Of a DNA stretch of 64,000 nucleotides, positions 7,320-16,136 are shown one piece after another. The DNA lies in assembly GCF_023074185.1 (NCBI RefSeq), contig NZ_JADPKY010000132.1, forward strand, positions 310,001 to 374,000, given 5' to 3'. This DNA comes from Bradyrhizobium sp. 132 (GTDB lineage Bacteria > Pseudomonadota > Alphaproteobacteria > Rhizobiales > Xanthobacteraceae). The notes beneath the pieces were generated by a model. It ran no database searches. It had not been told where the DNA came from and saw only the letters and a program-made list of their open reading frames with translations. Position 1 is the first letter of the stretch. Each line of letters opens with the position of its first letter. The position numbers and the translations under genes were made by a program.

Positions 7320-9650
7320 TCAGGCCGCGGCCGATATTCCGGACGCCGCCTTGATCGCGTCGCGCGGCAGGGTCACGCGCACGACGGTGCCGACTTCGAG
7401 CTTGGAGCGCAGCCGCATCGAGCCGCCATGGAGCTGCGCCAGCGAGCGGGCGATCGCGAGCCCCAGTCCCGAGCCGTGATAGGTCTTGGTGAGCTGGCTC
7501 TCGACCTGCTCGAAGGGGCGGCCGAGCCGCGCCAGTGAATGCGGCGCGATGCCGATGCCGGTGTCGGCGATCATCAGCACGATCCTGTCGTCGAACTGCC
7601 GGCTGCGCACCACGATGCGTCCGCCGTCGGGCGTGAACTTCACGGCGTTGGAGAGCAAATTGACGATGATCTGCTTGGTGGCGCGGCGATCGGCGACGAC
7701 GGAGAGGGATTTTTCGATGTCGGCGTCGAGCGTCAGGTGCTTGTCCTGCGCCCGGCCGGTGACGACCCGCAAGGATTCCGCCAGCGTCTGCGCCAGGTCG
7801 AGCTCTTCCATGTCGAGCTTCATGCGGCCGGCCTCGATCTTGGACATGTCGAGGATGTCGTTGATGACTTCGAGCAGATAATGCCCGCTGGTCAGGATGT
7901 CGTGGCAGTATTCCTGGTACTTTTCCGAACCGAGTTCGCCGAACATGCCCGAGCCCATGATCTCGGAGAAGCCGATGATCGCGTTCAGCGGCGTGCGCAG
8001 CTCGTGGCTCATATTGGCGAGGAATTTCGACTTGGTCTGGTTGGCCTCCTCGGCGCGGGTCTTCTCGCGCTGGTATTTTTCGGCGAGATCGGCGAGCTCG
8101 CCTGCCTGTCGTTCCAGAGCTGCCTGCGAGCGCTTCAGGTCGATGACGGTGGCGCGCAGGCGCAGATCGTTGTCGACCAGCTTCTGCTCGTGCTCCTTGA
8201 TGCGGGTGATGTCGGTGCCGACCGAGACGTAGCCGCCGTCCTTGGTGCGGCGCTCGCTGATGTGCAGCCAGCTGCCGTCGTCGAGCTGCGCCTCGAAGGT
8301 GCGCGCGCCGGGGCCCTGGCTGGCGGTCTCGTTATGGCGGGTTCGCACCTCCGGCATGCGGCCGACCTCGAGCACGGTCTCGTAAGAGGTACCGGAGATG
8401 ACGGCGCTGTCGGGCAGCTTGTGCAGGCGCTGGAAGTGCGAGTTGCAGAGCACCAGGCGGTCGCTGGCGTCCCACAGCACGAAGGCTTCGGGAATGGTCT
8501 CGATCGCGTCGCGCAGGCGCAGATCGGCTTCCACGGTCCGCTCGGCGAGGCTCTTCTGCTCGGTGATGTCGACGGCGATCCCGATCAGGTGCACGCTGGA
8601 ATCGGTCGCACCGTGGGTCTTTTCGCAGCGGACACGGAGCCAGATCCAGTGGCCGTCGACATGCTGCATGCGAAAGGTCTGGTCGATGTGGTCGATCTTC
8701 TCGGAGATGAGCTGGTCGGCGATCTCGAACAGGTCGATGTCGTCGGACTTCACCAGCGCGTTGACCTCGCCGAAGGTGAGGAGCTCGTTGCGGCCGTCGA
8801 GGCCGAGCATCGAAAACATCGACTGCGACCAGAAGATGCGGCCGCGCGACAGGTCCCAGTCCCACAGCCCGCAGCGGCCGCGGTTGAGCGCGGTGTCGAT
8901 ACGGCCGCGCATGGCGTCGTTGATCAAGTCGCCCTCGCGGGCACGGGTGGACTGCCAGTGGAAGGCGAAGCCGAGGATCAGGACGACGAAGCCGGTGGTG
9001 GCCGACAGCGTCACCGACAGCGCGGCGTCCGAGCCCCAGATCGGCTCGTTGCGCTCCTGGATCACGGTGACGAAGCCGGGCAGCGACTTGATCTGCCGCG
9101 AGGTCGCCATCGCGGCGTTGCCGTTCGGCAGCGTCATGTCGGAGATGTTGCCGTCGCGCGGCGGCGCCGCCAGCAGTTGCGCCGTCGTGATTGCGTCGAG
9201 CAGACGGTCGTTGCCCGAGGGATCGCTGTCGACCGGGATGCGGGCGAGGATGCGGCGATCAAGGCCGGCCGAGGTGACGATGACGTGGCGGCCCGAGGCG
9301 GTGCCCCAGGACGGAATGAGATCGGACAGCAGCGTCGGCAGGTTCTCGATGTTCTTCAGCCGCTCCTGTCGCGCCGAGGTGAGGCGGTCGATGCGCTCGG
9401 CGAGCAGGTCAGCGAGCGCCGACATGTCGTGGCGGATCACCAGCCGCTTCTGGCGCGTCTGATCGACGACCTGCACGAACGCGCCGAGGCAGATCGTGAT
9501 CAGGAACGCGATGATGAGCGTCGGCACCGCGCGGCGCAGCGCCGGCTCCGCGATCAGCAGCCGATGGTAGGCAGGTTTCGCGATCGATTGCGCCAATCCT
9601 TTGATCGAATCGGATTGCACGCACGCGTTCGCGGCGTCTGCACGCGCCAT
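7320..9650 (-). CDS. Membrane-bound PAS-domain sensor histidine kinase (orphan)
   Basis: 776-residue kinase. Transmembrane helices at about 41-62 and 208-232 enclose a sensor region of roughly 145 residues. Two PAS domains (about 255-370 and 380-490; the first ends in IAVDITEQ, the second in VGTDITRI) and a coiled coil (490-540) lead to a HisKA box with phospho-acceptor H549 in ANMSHELRTPLN. The HATPase domain has NLLSNAVKF (N box), DTGIGI (G1) and GSGLGLAIARSL (G2). The catalytic end resembles PleC/DivJ-type kinases. No response regulator is adjacent, so its partner is unknown. It stops 3 bp from the convergent LysR gene. Confidence 0.9.
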   Translation of the reverse strand: MARADAANACVQSDSIKGLAQSIAKPAYHRLLIAEPALRRAVPTLIIAFLITICLGAFVQVVDQTRQKRLVIRHDMSALADLLAERIDRLTSARQERLKNIENLPTLLSDLIPSWGTASGRHVIVTSAGLDRRILARIPVDSDPSGNDRLLDAITTAQLLAAPPRDGNISDMTLPNGNAAMATSRQIKSLPGFVTVIQERNEPIWGSDAALSVTLSATTGFVVLILGFAFHWQSTRAREGDLINDAMRGRIDTALNRGRCGLWDWDLSRGRIFWSQSMFSMLGLDGRNELLTFGEVNALVKSDDIDLFEIADQLISEKIDHIDQTFRMQHVDGHWIWLRVRCEKTHGATDSSVHLIGIAVDITEQKSLAERTVEADLRLRDAIETIPEAFVLWDASDRLVLCNSHFQRLHKLPDSAVISGTSYETVLEVGRMPEVRTRHNETASQGPGARTFEAQLDDGSWLHISERRTKDGGYVSVGTDITRIKEHEQKLVDNDLRLRATVIDLKRSQAALERQAGELADLAEKYQREKTRAEEANQTKSKFLANMSHELRTPLNAIIGFSEIMGSGMFGELGSEKYQEYCHDILTSGHYLLEVINDILDMSKIEAGRMKLDMEELDLAQTLAESLRVVTGRAQDKHLTLDADIEKSLSVVADRRATKQIIVNLLSNAVKFTPDGGRIVVRSRQFDDRIVLMIADTGIGIAPHSLARLGRPFEQVESQLTKTYHGSGLGLAIARSLAQLHGGSMRLRSKLEVGTVVRVTLPRDAIKAASGISAAA

Positions 9651-9875
9651 GCCCTAGGCCCCCTGGAAACTCTGCTGCGACTGATTTCGAAAGCAGCCCC
9701 ACATCGCTTTCGAATCACAGCGATTTGAATCCAGTTTTCGCGGCCTGTCGAGAGTCAATGAATCGTTAATGCCGAATAATTCTTATCCAATGGAGAGTTC
9801 GCGCCTCTCGCGTCCGTAAATTGACGTGCGTTACGAGTCCGAAACGGGAACGTGTGACTCCTCGCACATTCTGCA

Positions 9876-11249
9876 TCATGCGCGCGGCGGTTCGGCGTGA
9901 CTGATCACGCGCTTCACGCTCGGGAACGCGCGCCGCAGCGCACGCTCGATCGCGTCGACGTGCTCGTGCACTTTGATCACGCTCATCGACGGCTCGGCGC
10001 GGCAGTGGAAGTTGACGATCTCGCCGGCGTCGGTGTTGCGGACGCGGACATTGTGGATGTCGTGGATCTCGCCGCCGGCGGCGTATTCCGTCAGAGCGGC
10101 GGCGATGGCCTGCACCCGTTCCGGTGCGGCATCGACCCCGAACGGCAGTTCAGGTTCCAGCGGCTCGATGTGGACGTCGACCTCGACGTCCGCTCCGAAC
10201 TCCTCCTGGATGTTGCGCTCCAGCGTGTTGGCGACGTCATGGGCGGCGTCGAGCTGCATTCCGGCATCGACCTCGAGGTCGATGCTGACGATCAGCTTGC
10301 CGCCGAGGTCGTGCACCGTGACGTGGTGGACGGCGAGTCCCGAATTATGCGCGATCACCATGATGCGGTCGCGGACGGTCTCGTTGTCGCGGGCGACAGG
10401 GACCGCGGTGAAGGTGAGGTCGGTTTCGCCGAATGCTTTGTCGACGGCCGCTTGCGCCTTGCGCTTGATCTCCTCGACGCGGTCGATCGGATAGGTCCGC
10501 GGCACCTTTGCGATGGTGTCGATGAAGGTGGTCGCTCCGACCATGCGCACGCGCAGCCGTTCGACGTCGATCACGCCGGACACGCCCCGGATCGCGGCCG
10601 TGGCCTTCTCCTGCGCGCCCTCCGGAGCGCGGTCGAGCAGCGTCTGCACGGTCGAGCCGGCCATGCGCAAGCCGAGCAGGGCGATCATCACGGCGACCGC
10701 GGCGGCCGCGGCGGCATCGCCCCACCAGAAGCCGAGGGCGGCGAGGACCAGGCCCACGATCACGGCGAAAGAGCCCATCACGTCGGAGGCGAAATGCAGC
10801 GCGTCGGCGGCCAGCGCCTGGCTCCGCGTCTCCCGCGCGGCGCGGTGCAGGGCGCGGGCGCGCCAGAGATTGACGACGATGTCGATCACCAGCACCACGA
10901 ACGGCACGGCCGAAATGGTCGGTGGCGGGGTTCCCTCGCGCAGCCGGCTGTAGGATTCGACCAGGATGCCGCCGGCGAGCACGTAGAGCAGAGCCGTGAC
11001 GCCCAGCGCCGAGATGCTTTCGAGCTTGCCGTGGCCGTAATGATGCTCCTCGTCCGCCGGCTTGTCGGACACCCGTACCACCGCCCAGGTGATGATGGTG
11101 GCGACCAGGTCGACCGAGGAGTGCAGGGCCTCGGAGATCAGCGCCAGCGAGCCGATCGCGATCCCGACTGCGAACTTGGCCGCCGCCATGCCGCCGCTGG
11201 CGAAGATCGAGATCGCCGCGACCGAGGTCTTGTTGTGTTGGGAGCTCAT
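9876..11249 (-). CDS. Cation diffusion facilitator family transporter
   Basis: 457-residue CDF protein, a proton-coupled efflux pump for divalent metals. N-terminal transmembrane segments include ALISEALHSSVDLVATI and ALAADALHFASDVMGS, the paired H/D metal-site helices (HSSVD and HFASD). The cytoplasmic C-terminal half is about twice the usual size and appears to hold two ferredoxin-like dimerisation domains (about 210-285 and 295-455). The start is the ATG at 11247-11249 (MSSQHNKTSVAAI); the open frame upstream runs into a dispersed repeat (11334-11428) and is not coding. The metal cannot be predicted. Confidence 0.88.
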   Translation of the reverse strand: MSSQHNKTSVAAISIFASGGMAAAKFAVGIAIGSLALISEALHSSVDLVATIITWAVVRVSDKPADEEHHYGHGKLESISALGVTALLYVLAGGILVESYSRLREGTPPPTISAVPFVVLVIDIVVNLWRARALHRAARETRSQALAADALHFASDVMGSFAVIVGLVLAALGFWWGDAAAAAAVAVMIALLGLRMAGSTVQTLLDRAPEGAQEKATAAIRGVSGVIDVERLRVRMVGATTFIDTIAKVPRTYPIDRVEEIKRKAQAAVDKAFGETDLTFTAVPVARDNETVRDRIMVIAHNSGLAVHHVTVHDLGGKLIVSIDLEVDAGMQLDAAHDVANTLERNIQEEFGADVEVDVHIEPLEPELPFGVDAAPERVQAIAAALTEYAAGGEIHDIHNVRVRNTDAGEIVNFHCRAEPSMSVIKVHEHVDAIERALRRAFPSVKRVISHAEPPRA

Positions 11250-11333
11250 GGCGTGGGATTTAGCAGGCCACGAGTGAACATCAAGCTGCAGTCCACAGAC
11301 GTAGTCGCAAGTGAGTTGCAGGAGCACCTTTTC

Positions 11334-11428
11334 GTAGGGTGGACAGAGGCGCCATGGCGCCGTGCCTACCAACAGGCGTCTCCTGATCAACCGCTTGTGG
11401 TGGGCACGCTTCGCTTTGCCCACCCTGC
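11334..11428. repeat. Bradyrhizobium-type intergenic palindromic repeat
   Basis: About 95 bp bounded by GTAGGGTGG (11334-11342) and CCACCCTGC (11420-11428), which are inverted. The inner part has GGTGGGCACGCTTCGC and TTTGCCCACC, the conserved core of a repeat family spread through Bradyrhizobium intergenic regions (known to me from these genomes). It lies between the CDF gene and the oxidoreductase gene and creates false N-terminal extensions when translated. Confidence 0.65.
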
Positions 11429-11441
11429 AAGACTGGGACCG

Positions 11442-12413
11442 CTACGGCACCGTCACCACGATCTTGCCGAGGTGCTTGTTCGCCTCCATGTGCTCGAATG
11501 CCTTGTCGATGTCGTCGAAGGCAAACACCTTGTCGATCGGCAGCTGCAGTTTTCGCGACTCGACCGCGCCCCAGATGTCTTTGCGGACCTCCTCAAAAAT
11601 CTCGCGGACCTCCTCGATGGTGCGGGTGCGGAAGGTGACGCCGACATAGTCGATGCGGCGCGCCGCGTGCAGGTCGAAGTTGAAATCGGCATGGGTGCCG
11701 CCGAGCCGGCCGACATTGACGATGCGGCCTTTTACCTTTGTCGCGGCGAGGTTCTGGTTGGCGACTTGGCCTGAGACCTGGTCGACGATGAGGTCGACGC
11801 CTTCGCCGTTCGTCGCCTTCAACACCTCGTCGACCCATGTGGGATCGGAGGAATCGACGGCAAGGTCGGCGCCATATTCCTGCAGCCGGCCGCGGCGAGT
11901 GGCATCGGTCGACGAGCCGATCACGAGTTTGGCGCCCTTGAGCCTGGCGATCTGCATCGCCATCAGGCCGACGCCGGAGCTTGCGCCCTGGATCAGCACG
12001 GCTTGCCCGGGCTGCACGCCGCCGACGGTGACGACGGCGTTGTGCATTGTCGCGAGCGCGACGGGGAGGGTGGCGGCTTCCTCGAAATTCATGTTCGAGG
12101 GCGCGCAGAACAGCCGGCCGTGATCGGCCAGCGTGTATTCGGCGAACGCCGCGCCGCCCGAGCCCATAATGCGGTCGCCGACCTTCACGCCCTTGGCATC
12201 CGGTCCGAGCTCGGCGACTTCGCCGGCCCATTCCATACCGAGCACGGTGCCGGCGCCGCCGGCCGCGCCATGGACGTGGCCCTTGCGCATGCCCGTGTCG
12301 GCGCGATTCAGTCCGCAGGCGCGGACGCGGACCAGCACCTGCGTGCCTTTAGGTTTTGGTTGAGCGACGTCGGAAATCGTAGCGCCACCAGGGCCGTAGA
12401 CATAAGCCTTCAT
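11442..12413 (-). CDS. Zinc-type/quinone oxidoreductase-like MDR protein
   Basis: 323-residue medium-chain dehydrogenase/reductase of the quinone oxidoreductase (Qor) branch, NADPH-binding and probably without zinc. The GroES-like domain is N-terminal; the Rossmann domain carries GASSGVGLMAMQIARL (about 140-156), corresponding to the AxxGxxG NADP loop. The zinc-ligand pattern of alcohol dehydrogenases is missing. It follows the nitronate-monooxygenase-like gene by 25 bp on the same strand and is probably co-transcribed with it. Substrate unknown. Confidence 0.85.
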   Translation of the reverse strand: MKAYVYGPGGATISDVAQPKPKGTQVLVRVRACGLNRADTGMRKGHVHGAAGGAGTVLGMEWAGEVAELGPDAKGVKVGDRIMGSGGAAFAEYTLADHGRLFCAPSNMNFEEAATLPVALATMHNAVVTVGGVQPGQAVLIQGASSGVGLMAMQIARLKGAKLVIGSSTDATRRGRLQEYGADLAVDSSDPTWVDEVLKATNGEGVDLIVDQVSGQVANQNLAATKVKGRIVNVGRLGGTHADFNFDLHAARRIDYVGVTFRTRTIEEVREIFEEVRKDIWGAVESRKLQLPIDKVFAFDDIDKAFEHMEANKHLGKIVVTVP

Positions 12414-12438
12414 AAATTGCTCTCGCTTCTTACAGTGA

Positions 12439-13434
12439 CTATTCAGCAGCTTGCGCTGTCGGATGAACGATCATGCCTTCGAGCCGGCTGCGGATGATGG
12501 CCTCGGCTTCGCGCACGATCCGGGAGACGAGTTCGGCGCAGCTCGGGATATCATGGATCAGGCCCTGCACCTGGCCCGCCGACCAGATGCCTTCGTCCGA
12601 GTTGCCGGTCGCATAGACCATCTTGCCACGGGCGCCGGCGACGAGCTCGCGGATGTCCTCGAACTTGGCGCCTTCCTTCTCCATCGCGACGACCTTGGTC
12701 GAGATCTCGTTCCTGGCGACGCGGGAGGTGTTGCGCATGGTGCGGAAGATCAGCTCGGTCTCGCGCTCGTCGTTGGCGACGATCTTCTCCTTGATGAGCT
12801 GGTGGATCGGACTTTCCCTGGTGGCCATGAAGCGCGTGCCCATGTTGATGCCTTCGGCGCCCAGCGCCAGCGCGGCGACGAGGCCGCGGGCGTCGGCAAA
12901 GCCGCCTGAAGCGATCATCGGGATCTTGATCTTGTTGGCGGCGGCCGGGATCAGGATCAGGCCGGGGGTATCGTCCTCGCCGGGGTGGCCGGCGCATTCG
13001 AACCCGTCGATCGAGATGGCGTCCACGCCCATGCGCTCAGCCGAGAGCCCGTGACGGACGCTGGTGCATTTGTGCACGACCTTGACGCCGTGCTTCTTGA
13101 ACTCGTCGACATGCTCCTGCGGCTTGTTGCCGGCGGTTTCGACCACCGTGATGCCGCTCTCGATGATGGCGGCGCGGTATTCGGCATAAGGCGGCGGCTT
13201 GATCGCGGGCAGGATGGTGAGGTTGACGCCAAACGGCTTGTCGGTGAGGTCGCGGCAGCGCGCGATCTCCTTCCTGAGGTCCTCCGGCGTCGGCTGGGTC
13301 AGCGCCGTGATGAATCCGAGCGCCCCGGCATTGGCGACGGCAGCGACCAGCTCGGCACGGCCGACCCATTGCATGCCGCCCTGGACGATCGGGTGCTCGA
13401 CACCGACGAGCTTCGTGAACCGCGTCTGCAACAT
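12439..13434 (-). CDS. Nitronate monooxygenase / 2-nitropropane dioxygenase-like FMN protein
   Basis: 331-residue TIM-barrel flavoprotein of the NMO/NPD family. Visible marks are the N-terminal PIVQGGMQWVGRAELVAAV, the ECAGHPGEDD loop with the conserved histidine, and the FMN-phosphate segments IASGGFADARG and ALGAEGINMGTRF. Family members oxidise alkyl nitronates, but many homologues are enoyl reductases or of unknown substrate. It is the first gene of a two-gene transcript with the MDR oxidoreductase at 11442-12413. The upstream side is the gene-free repeat region. Confidence 0.87.
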   Translation of the reverse strand: MLQTRFTKLVGVEHPIVQGGMQWVGRAELVAAVANAGALGFITALTQPTPEDLRKEIARCRDLTDKPFGVNLTILPAIKPPPYAEYRAAIIESGITVVETAGNKPQEHVDEFKKHGVKVVHKCTSVRHGLSAERMGVDAISIDGFECAGHPGEDDTPGLILIPAAANKIKIPMIASGGFADARGLVAALALGAEGINMGTRFMATRESPIHQLIKEKIVANDERETELIFRTMRNTSRVARNEISTKVVAMEKEGAKFEDIRELVAGARGKMVYATGNSDEGIWSAGQVQGLIHDIPSCAELVSRIVREAEAIIRSRLEGMIVHPTAQAAE

Positions 13435-13610
13435 GATCTGTTTCCCCCGCCTGCGTGGCGCTCTGTTATCGGTTGATGGCGGCAGGATGCCGCCCGGGTC
13501 GGGAAAAGTCTATTGCGAGGTCGGACAGGGCGATCATGCGGGGGAGTGGAGGATTCCGTGGGGCGGATAATTGGGGCGCGATGAGTGTGGGCGACAGCGT
13601 CTCTCCGTCT

Positions 13611-13746
13611 CGTGTCCCGGACGCGCTGCAACGTCCTTCACTTTGCGGCGCAGAGCCGGGACCCATGCCCCACGAGCACTCTGAAAGATGGGCCCCGGCT
13701 CTGCAGGGCACCGTCGAGGGACGCTGCGCTGCATCCGGGGCACGGA
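13611..13746. repeat. Palindromic dispersed repeat (GTGTCCCGGACGCG type)
   Basis: The left arm starts CGTGTCCCGGACGCGCTGCA and includes GCGGCGCAGAGCCGGGACCC; the right arm has GGGCCCCGGCTCTGC and ends CTGCATCCGGGGCACGG. The arms are imperfect inverted copies, the known architecture of a Bradyrhizobium intergenic repeat. No coding content. Confidence 0.6.
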
Positions 13747-13862
13747 CGAACCGTCTGCTGATCAATCCCGACCCAACTTTCAAACAGTGGACACACCTTC
13801 GCCTCCTCGCGGCGCATTTCGCCCGAGCTTTGCCTGATCGCATCGCCCTCGTCGTGACAAGG

Positions 13863-13963
13863 GCGCAGGGAAGGCCGGGCGCCGGCTGGCACCCAGGTCC
13901 GTGCGCAGGAAGATGCACACGGGGTGGACCACAGGTCAGCCAATCGCCCGGCCTTCCCTGCGC
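13863..13963. repeat. 101-bp element with perfect 19-bp inverted ends
   Basis: GCGCAGGGAAGGCCGGGCG at 13863-13881 is matched exactly in inverse orientation at 13945-13963, with 63 bases between. It could fold as a long hairpin or be a small non-autonomous mobile element of the dispersed repeat family. No transposase or target duplication was seen. Confidence 0.65.
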
Positions 13964-14452
13964 AATGGTTTACGGCTTACTTCGTGCTCTCCTCGGGGAG
14001 CGATGCACTATTGCCCCCGTCGCCGAGCGGATCGCTGATGCGCACGCCCGGTCGGGCAGCAACATCACCGCTGGACTTGACGCACAGACCCCGGGCGTCA
14101 GGACCACACGACTTGACCGTCCGCGCACATCCTCGCTGGGACTTCGAGAGCTGGCGTGTGCTCACGCCCGAAGCCATGCGAAAACGCTGTCGGCATCGTG
14201 TCGTACGCGCGGTGGTGACTGCTCACGGCAAGGCCGCCCTGCAATTCCGATCGCGCCCGACGCCGTCGCGTCCATCGCTACCCTGCCCGCCGTTCGCGAC
14301 GATCGCGATCCGTCCCTTGTCTCGGACAGGGTGGTTCGTGTGTACGGTAAATCAGAATTTCGGTAAAGTGGAATATTTTTGGCGCGGAGGATTGACAAGC
14401 GAGGTGGGGGAATTGCGCGGAGTGTTTTGCCCGACGGGTCACAAGGCTGCGG

Positions 14453-15103
14453 CTACTCCGCCGACAGTCGCACCATCTGGCGGCCGCCGTTTATTTCCTT
14501 GAGGCTGTTGACGAAGTTTTCCGGCCGCTGCCAGCGGTAGGGGACCTTCAATCCCATGTACTCGGCGATGTCGCCGATGAAGCCGGTGCAGTTGGTGGTC
14601 TCGGCGTTCCAGACCGGCGAGCTCGCCTGCAATTTCTTGATATAGGCAAACACGCGCTTGGCGTCGGCTTCGTTCAAATAGACGCGGTAGTTCGCGGTCA
14701 GATAGTCCGGGTCGAGATCGCCGTAACTCGCGCCGGTCTCCGCCGGCACCCAGGTGACGTGACCGAGCACATAGGCCCAGGTGTCGCCGGCGGGCGTGAG
14801 CCCTGCCACCTCGACGGCGCGCTCGCTGGTCTTGCCGTACCAGACGAAGGCGTGGCCCCAGCTCGCGGCCGTGCGGGCGCGGAAATCGACGTAGTACGGA
14901 CCTTTCTCCGCGCGCGCGACCGCGCGCCGCGTCGATGGCGGCGCCGGCCGCGATACGGTGTCGGTCGTGGCAAGCGCGTTTGCGTCAGCAACGCGCTTGT
15001 TCGCTTCGTGGGCCGAGGCCGAGGGTGTCGTACACGCGATCATGGCCGCGAGCGCAAATCCCGCAAGGATGCAGGGTCCCGATCGATCAGGTTTGTTCGT
15101 CAC
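14453..15103 (-). CDS. Exported or lipid-anchored protein of unknown function
   Basis: 216-residue protein starting at GTG 15101-15103, preceded by GAGGGG at a good distance. Residues 1-32 form a signal sequence (CILAGFALAAMIACTTPSASA); MIAC could be a lipobox, or cleavage may follow ASA. The mature part begins with a low-complexity linker. It then has a domain with YVDFRARTAASWGHAFVWYG, a lone Cys in TTNCTGFIGDIAEYMG, and a histidine in WGHAF; a Cys/His pair of this sort recalls NlpC/P60 or DUF4105-like peptidase folds, but this is not secure. The frame is open upstream, with Arg-rich residues that are unlikely to be translated. Confidence 0.7.
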   Translation of the reverse strand: MTNKPDRSGPCILAGFALAAMIACTTPSASAHEANKRVADANALATTDTVSRPAPPSTRRAVARAEKGPYYVDFRARTAASWGHAFVWYGKTSERAVEVAGLTPAGDTWAYVLGHVTWVPAETGASYGDLDPDYLTANYRVYLNEADAKRVFAYIKKLQASSPVWNAETTNCTGFIGDIAEYMGLKVPYRWQRPENFVNSLKEINGGRQMVRLSAE

Positions 15104-15176
15104 GCTGTGCCCCTCGACTGTCGGCCGCTTACGCCAAGTCTGCGCTTGCTTCTTCTGCGCGTACTTCGCTAACGCG

Positions 15177-15377
15177 TCAGTAGCGCGCCGCGACCGGGCC
15201 GGGCGCCTTGCCGATCGGGGCCTTTCCAACCGGGCTCTTGCCAATCGGCATCTTGCCGATCGGCGCCTGCTCCGAATAAACGGGAACGGGCTGGCGGCGC
15301 GGCAGATCCGCAGCATTCGCAACCGTCACCAGAGCAAGCGTAGCACCTACGACAAATACAATCTTCTTCACAGTCAT
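15177..15377 (-). CDS. Small exported protein with PIGK tandem repeats
   Basis: 66-residue protein with a clear signal peptide (MTVKKIVFVVGATLALVTVANA, cleavage before ADLPRR). The mature peptide of about 44 residues contains four near-identical five-residue repeats, APIGK-MPIGK-SPVGK-APIGK, and ends APGPVAARY. The ATG is at 15375-15377. I recognise no function. The ADLPRR start after the signal is common in Bradyrhizobium exported proteins. It lies 73 bp upstream of the exported protein at 14453-15103 on the same strand. Confidence 0.72.
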   Translation of the reverse strand: MTVKKIVFVVGATLALVTVANAADLPRRQPVPVYSEQAPIGKMPIGKSPVGKAPIGKAPGPVAARY

Positions 15378-15587
15378 ACCCCTAGAAGGTTTGGTCCAAA
15401 CACGGCACCGCCGTGCCCCCAGACACGCCTCACAGAAGGGCGGCCGAATGCGTCCACAGTGCGGCATCCGCGGGACATGTTGGCGGCATCTGCTGGGCGC
15501 ATGGAGATGTGATGTGTCTGAACGTTTCGGAGCACGCGGCTCGCAGAATGAGTTGAACGCAGCGAATCCATCCTACGCAGCTCGGCC

Positions 15588-15989
15588 TCACCCGATCCGG
15601 TTTAGGCTGCTCCGAATCGTCGAGAAAATCCCGCCGATGTCTTTCCGCAATCCGTCGAGCGCGTTGAAATTGTCGAAGATGCGGGCGAGGCGGTCTTTGG
15701 CCTCGCGCTTGCTCTTGGTCAGCGCGTCGACGCGCGAGGCGAGGGTGACGTCGCCGCTCGCCTCGATCTCGCCGATGGTTTTGGCGAGGAGGTCGCGGGT
15801 GGTGCCGACGTCCGTAATCAGAGCCTCGATGCCCAACACCGGGGCCTTCAGCGGGACGAGGTCGGCCTGCGACTTCGACAGCTCCGTCTTGAAGCCGTTC
15901 AGCGTCGCCAGCGTCTCCTGAAACGCGCCGAGGCGCTGGCGCGAAAGGGTCGCGGGGCTTGCCCGGACGTTTCCGGTAGCGCGATCCAC
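15588..15989 (-). CDS. Hypothetical helical protein
   Basis: 133 residues, predicted mostly alpha-helical with heptad-like stretches (FQETLATLNGFKTELSKSQ, LTKSKREAKDRLARIFDNF). No signal peptide, membrane segment or known motif is visible. The amino-acid composition is balanced, unlike translations of neighbouring non-coding sequence, which supports a real gene. The start at 15989 is the only candidate used here; internal starts cannot be excluded. Function unknown. Confidence 0.5.
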   Translation of the reverse strand: MDRATGNVRASPATLSRQRLGAFQETLATLNGFKTELSKSQADLVPLKAPVLGIEALITDVGTTRDLLAKTIGEIEASGDVTLASRVDALTKSKREAKDRLARIFDNFNALDGLRKDIGGIFSTIRSSLNRIG

Positions 15990-16136
15990 GGCTGGTTGCG
16001 TCAGTCGATCGGTGGAGGGGCGGTGGAGAGTACCGGATTTTCCCGAATTGGAACGGGCGACGTCAGGTCCCCTTGGCCGTCATTCCGGGGCGGCGCGTAG
16101 CCCGAGCCCGGAATCCATCGAACGACAGAGATTGCG

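Larger units (their letters stand above)
13435..14452. other. Gene-free 1-kb repeat-rich intergenic region
   Basis: No convincing gene is present; the open frames on both strands are low-complexity (rich in R, P, S, A) and overlap in several phases. The region contains two palindromic repeat elements (13611-13746 and 13863-13963), followed by unassigned sequence to about 14340 and an AT-richer stretch (14340-14400). It has the texture of the dispersed non-coding repeats common between Bradyrhizobium genes. Confidence 0.7.

Noticed and set aside
11250..11423. N-terminal extension MGKAKRAHHKRL of the CDF protein
   Set aside because: It is translated from the dispersed repeat at 11334-11428; the ATG at 11249 gives the proper family start.
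13455..14366. 303-codon open frame in the 1-kb gap
   Set aside because: Low-complexity residues, runs through two palindromic repeats, and other frames are equally open; no ribosome site or domain.
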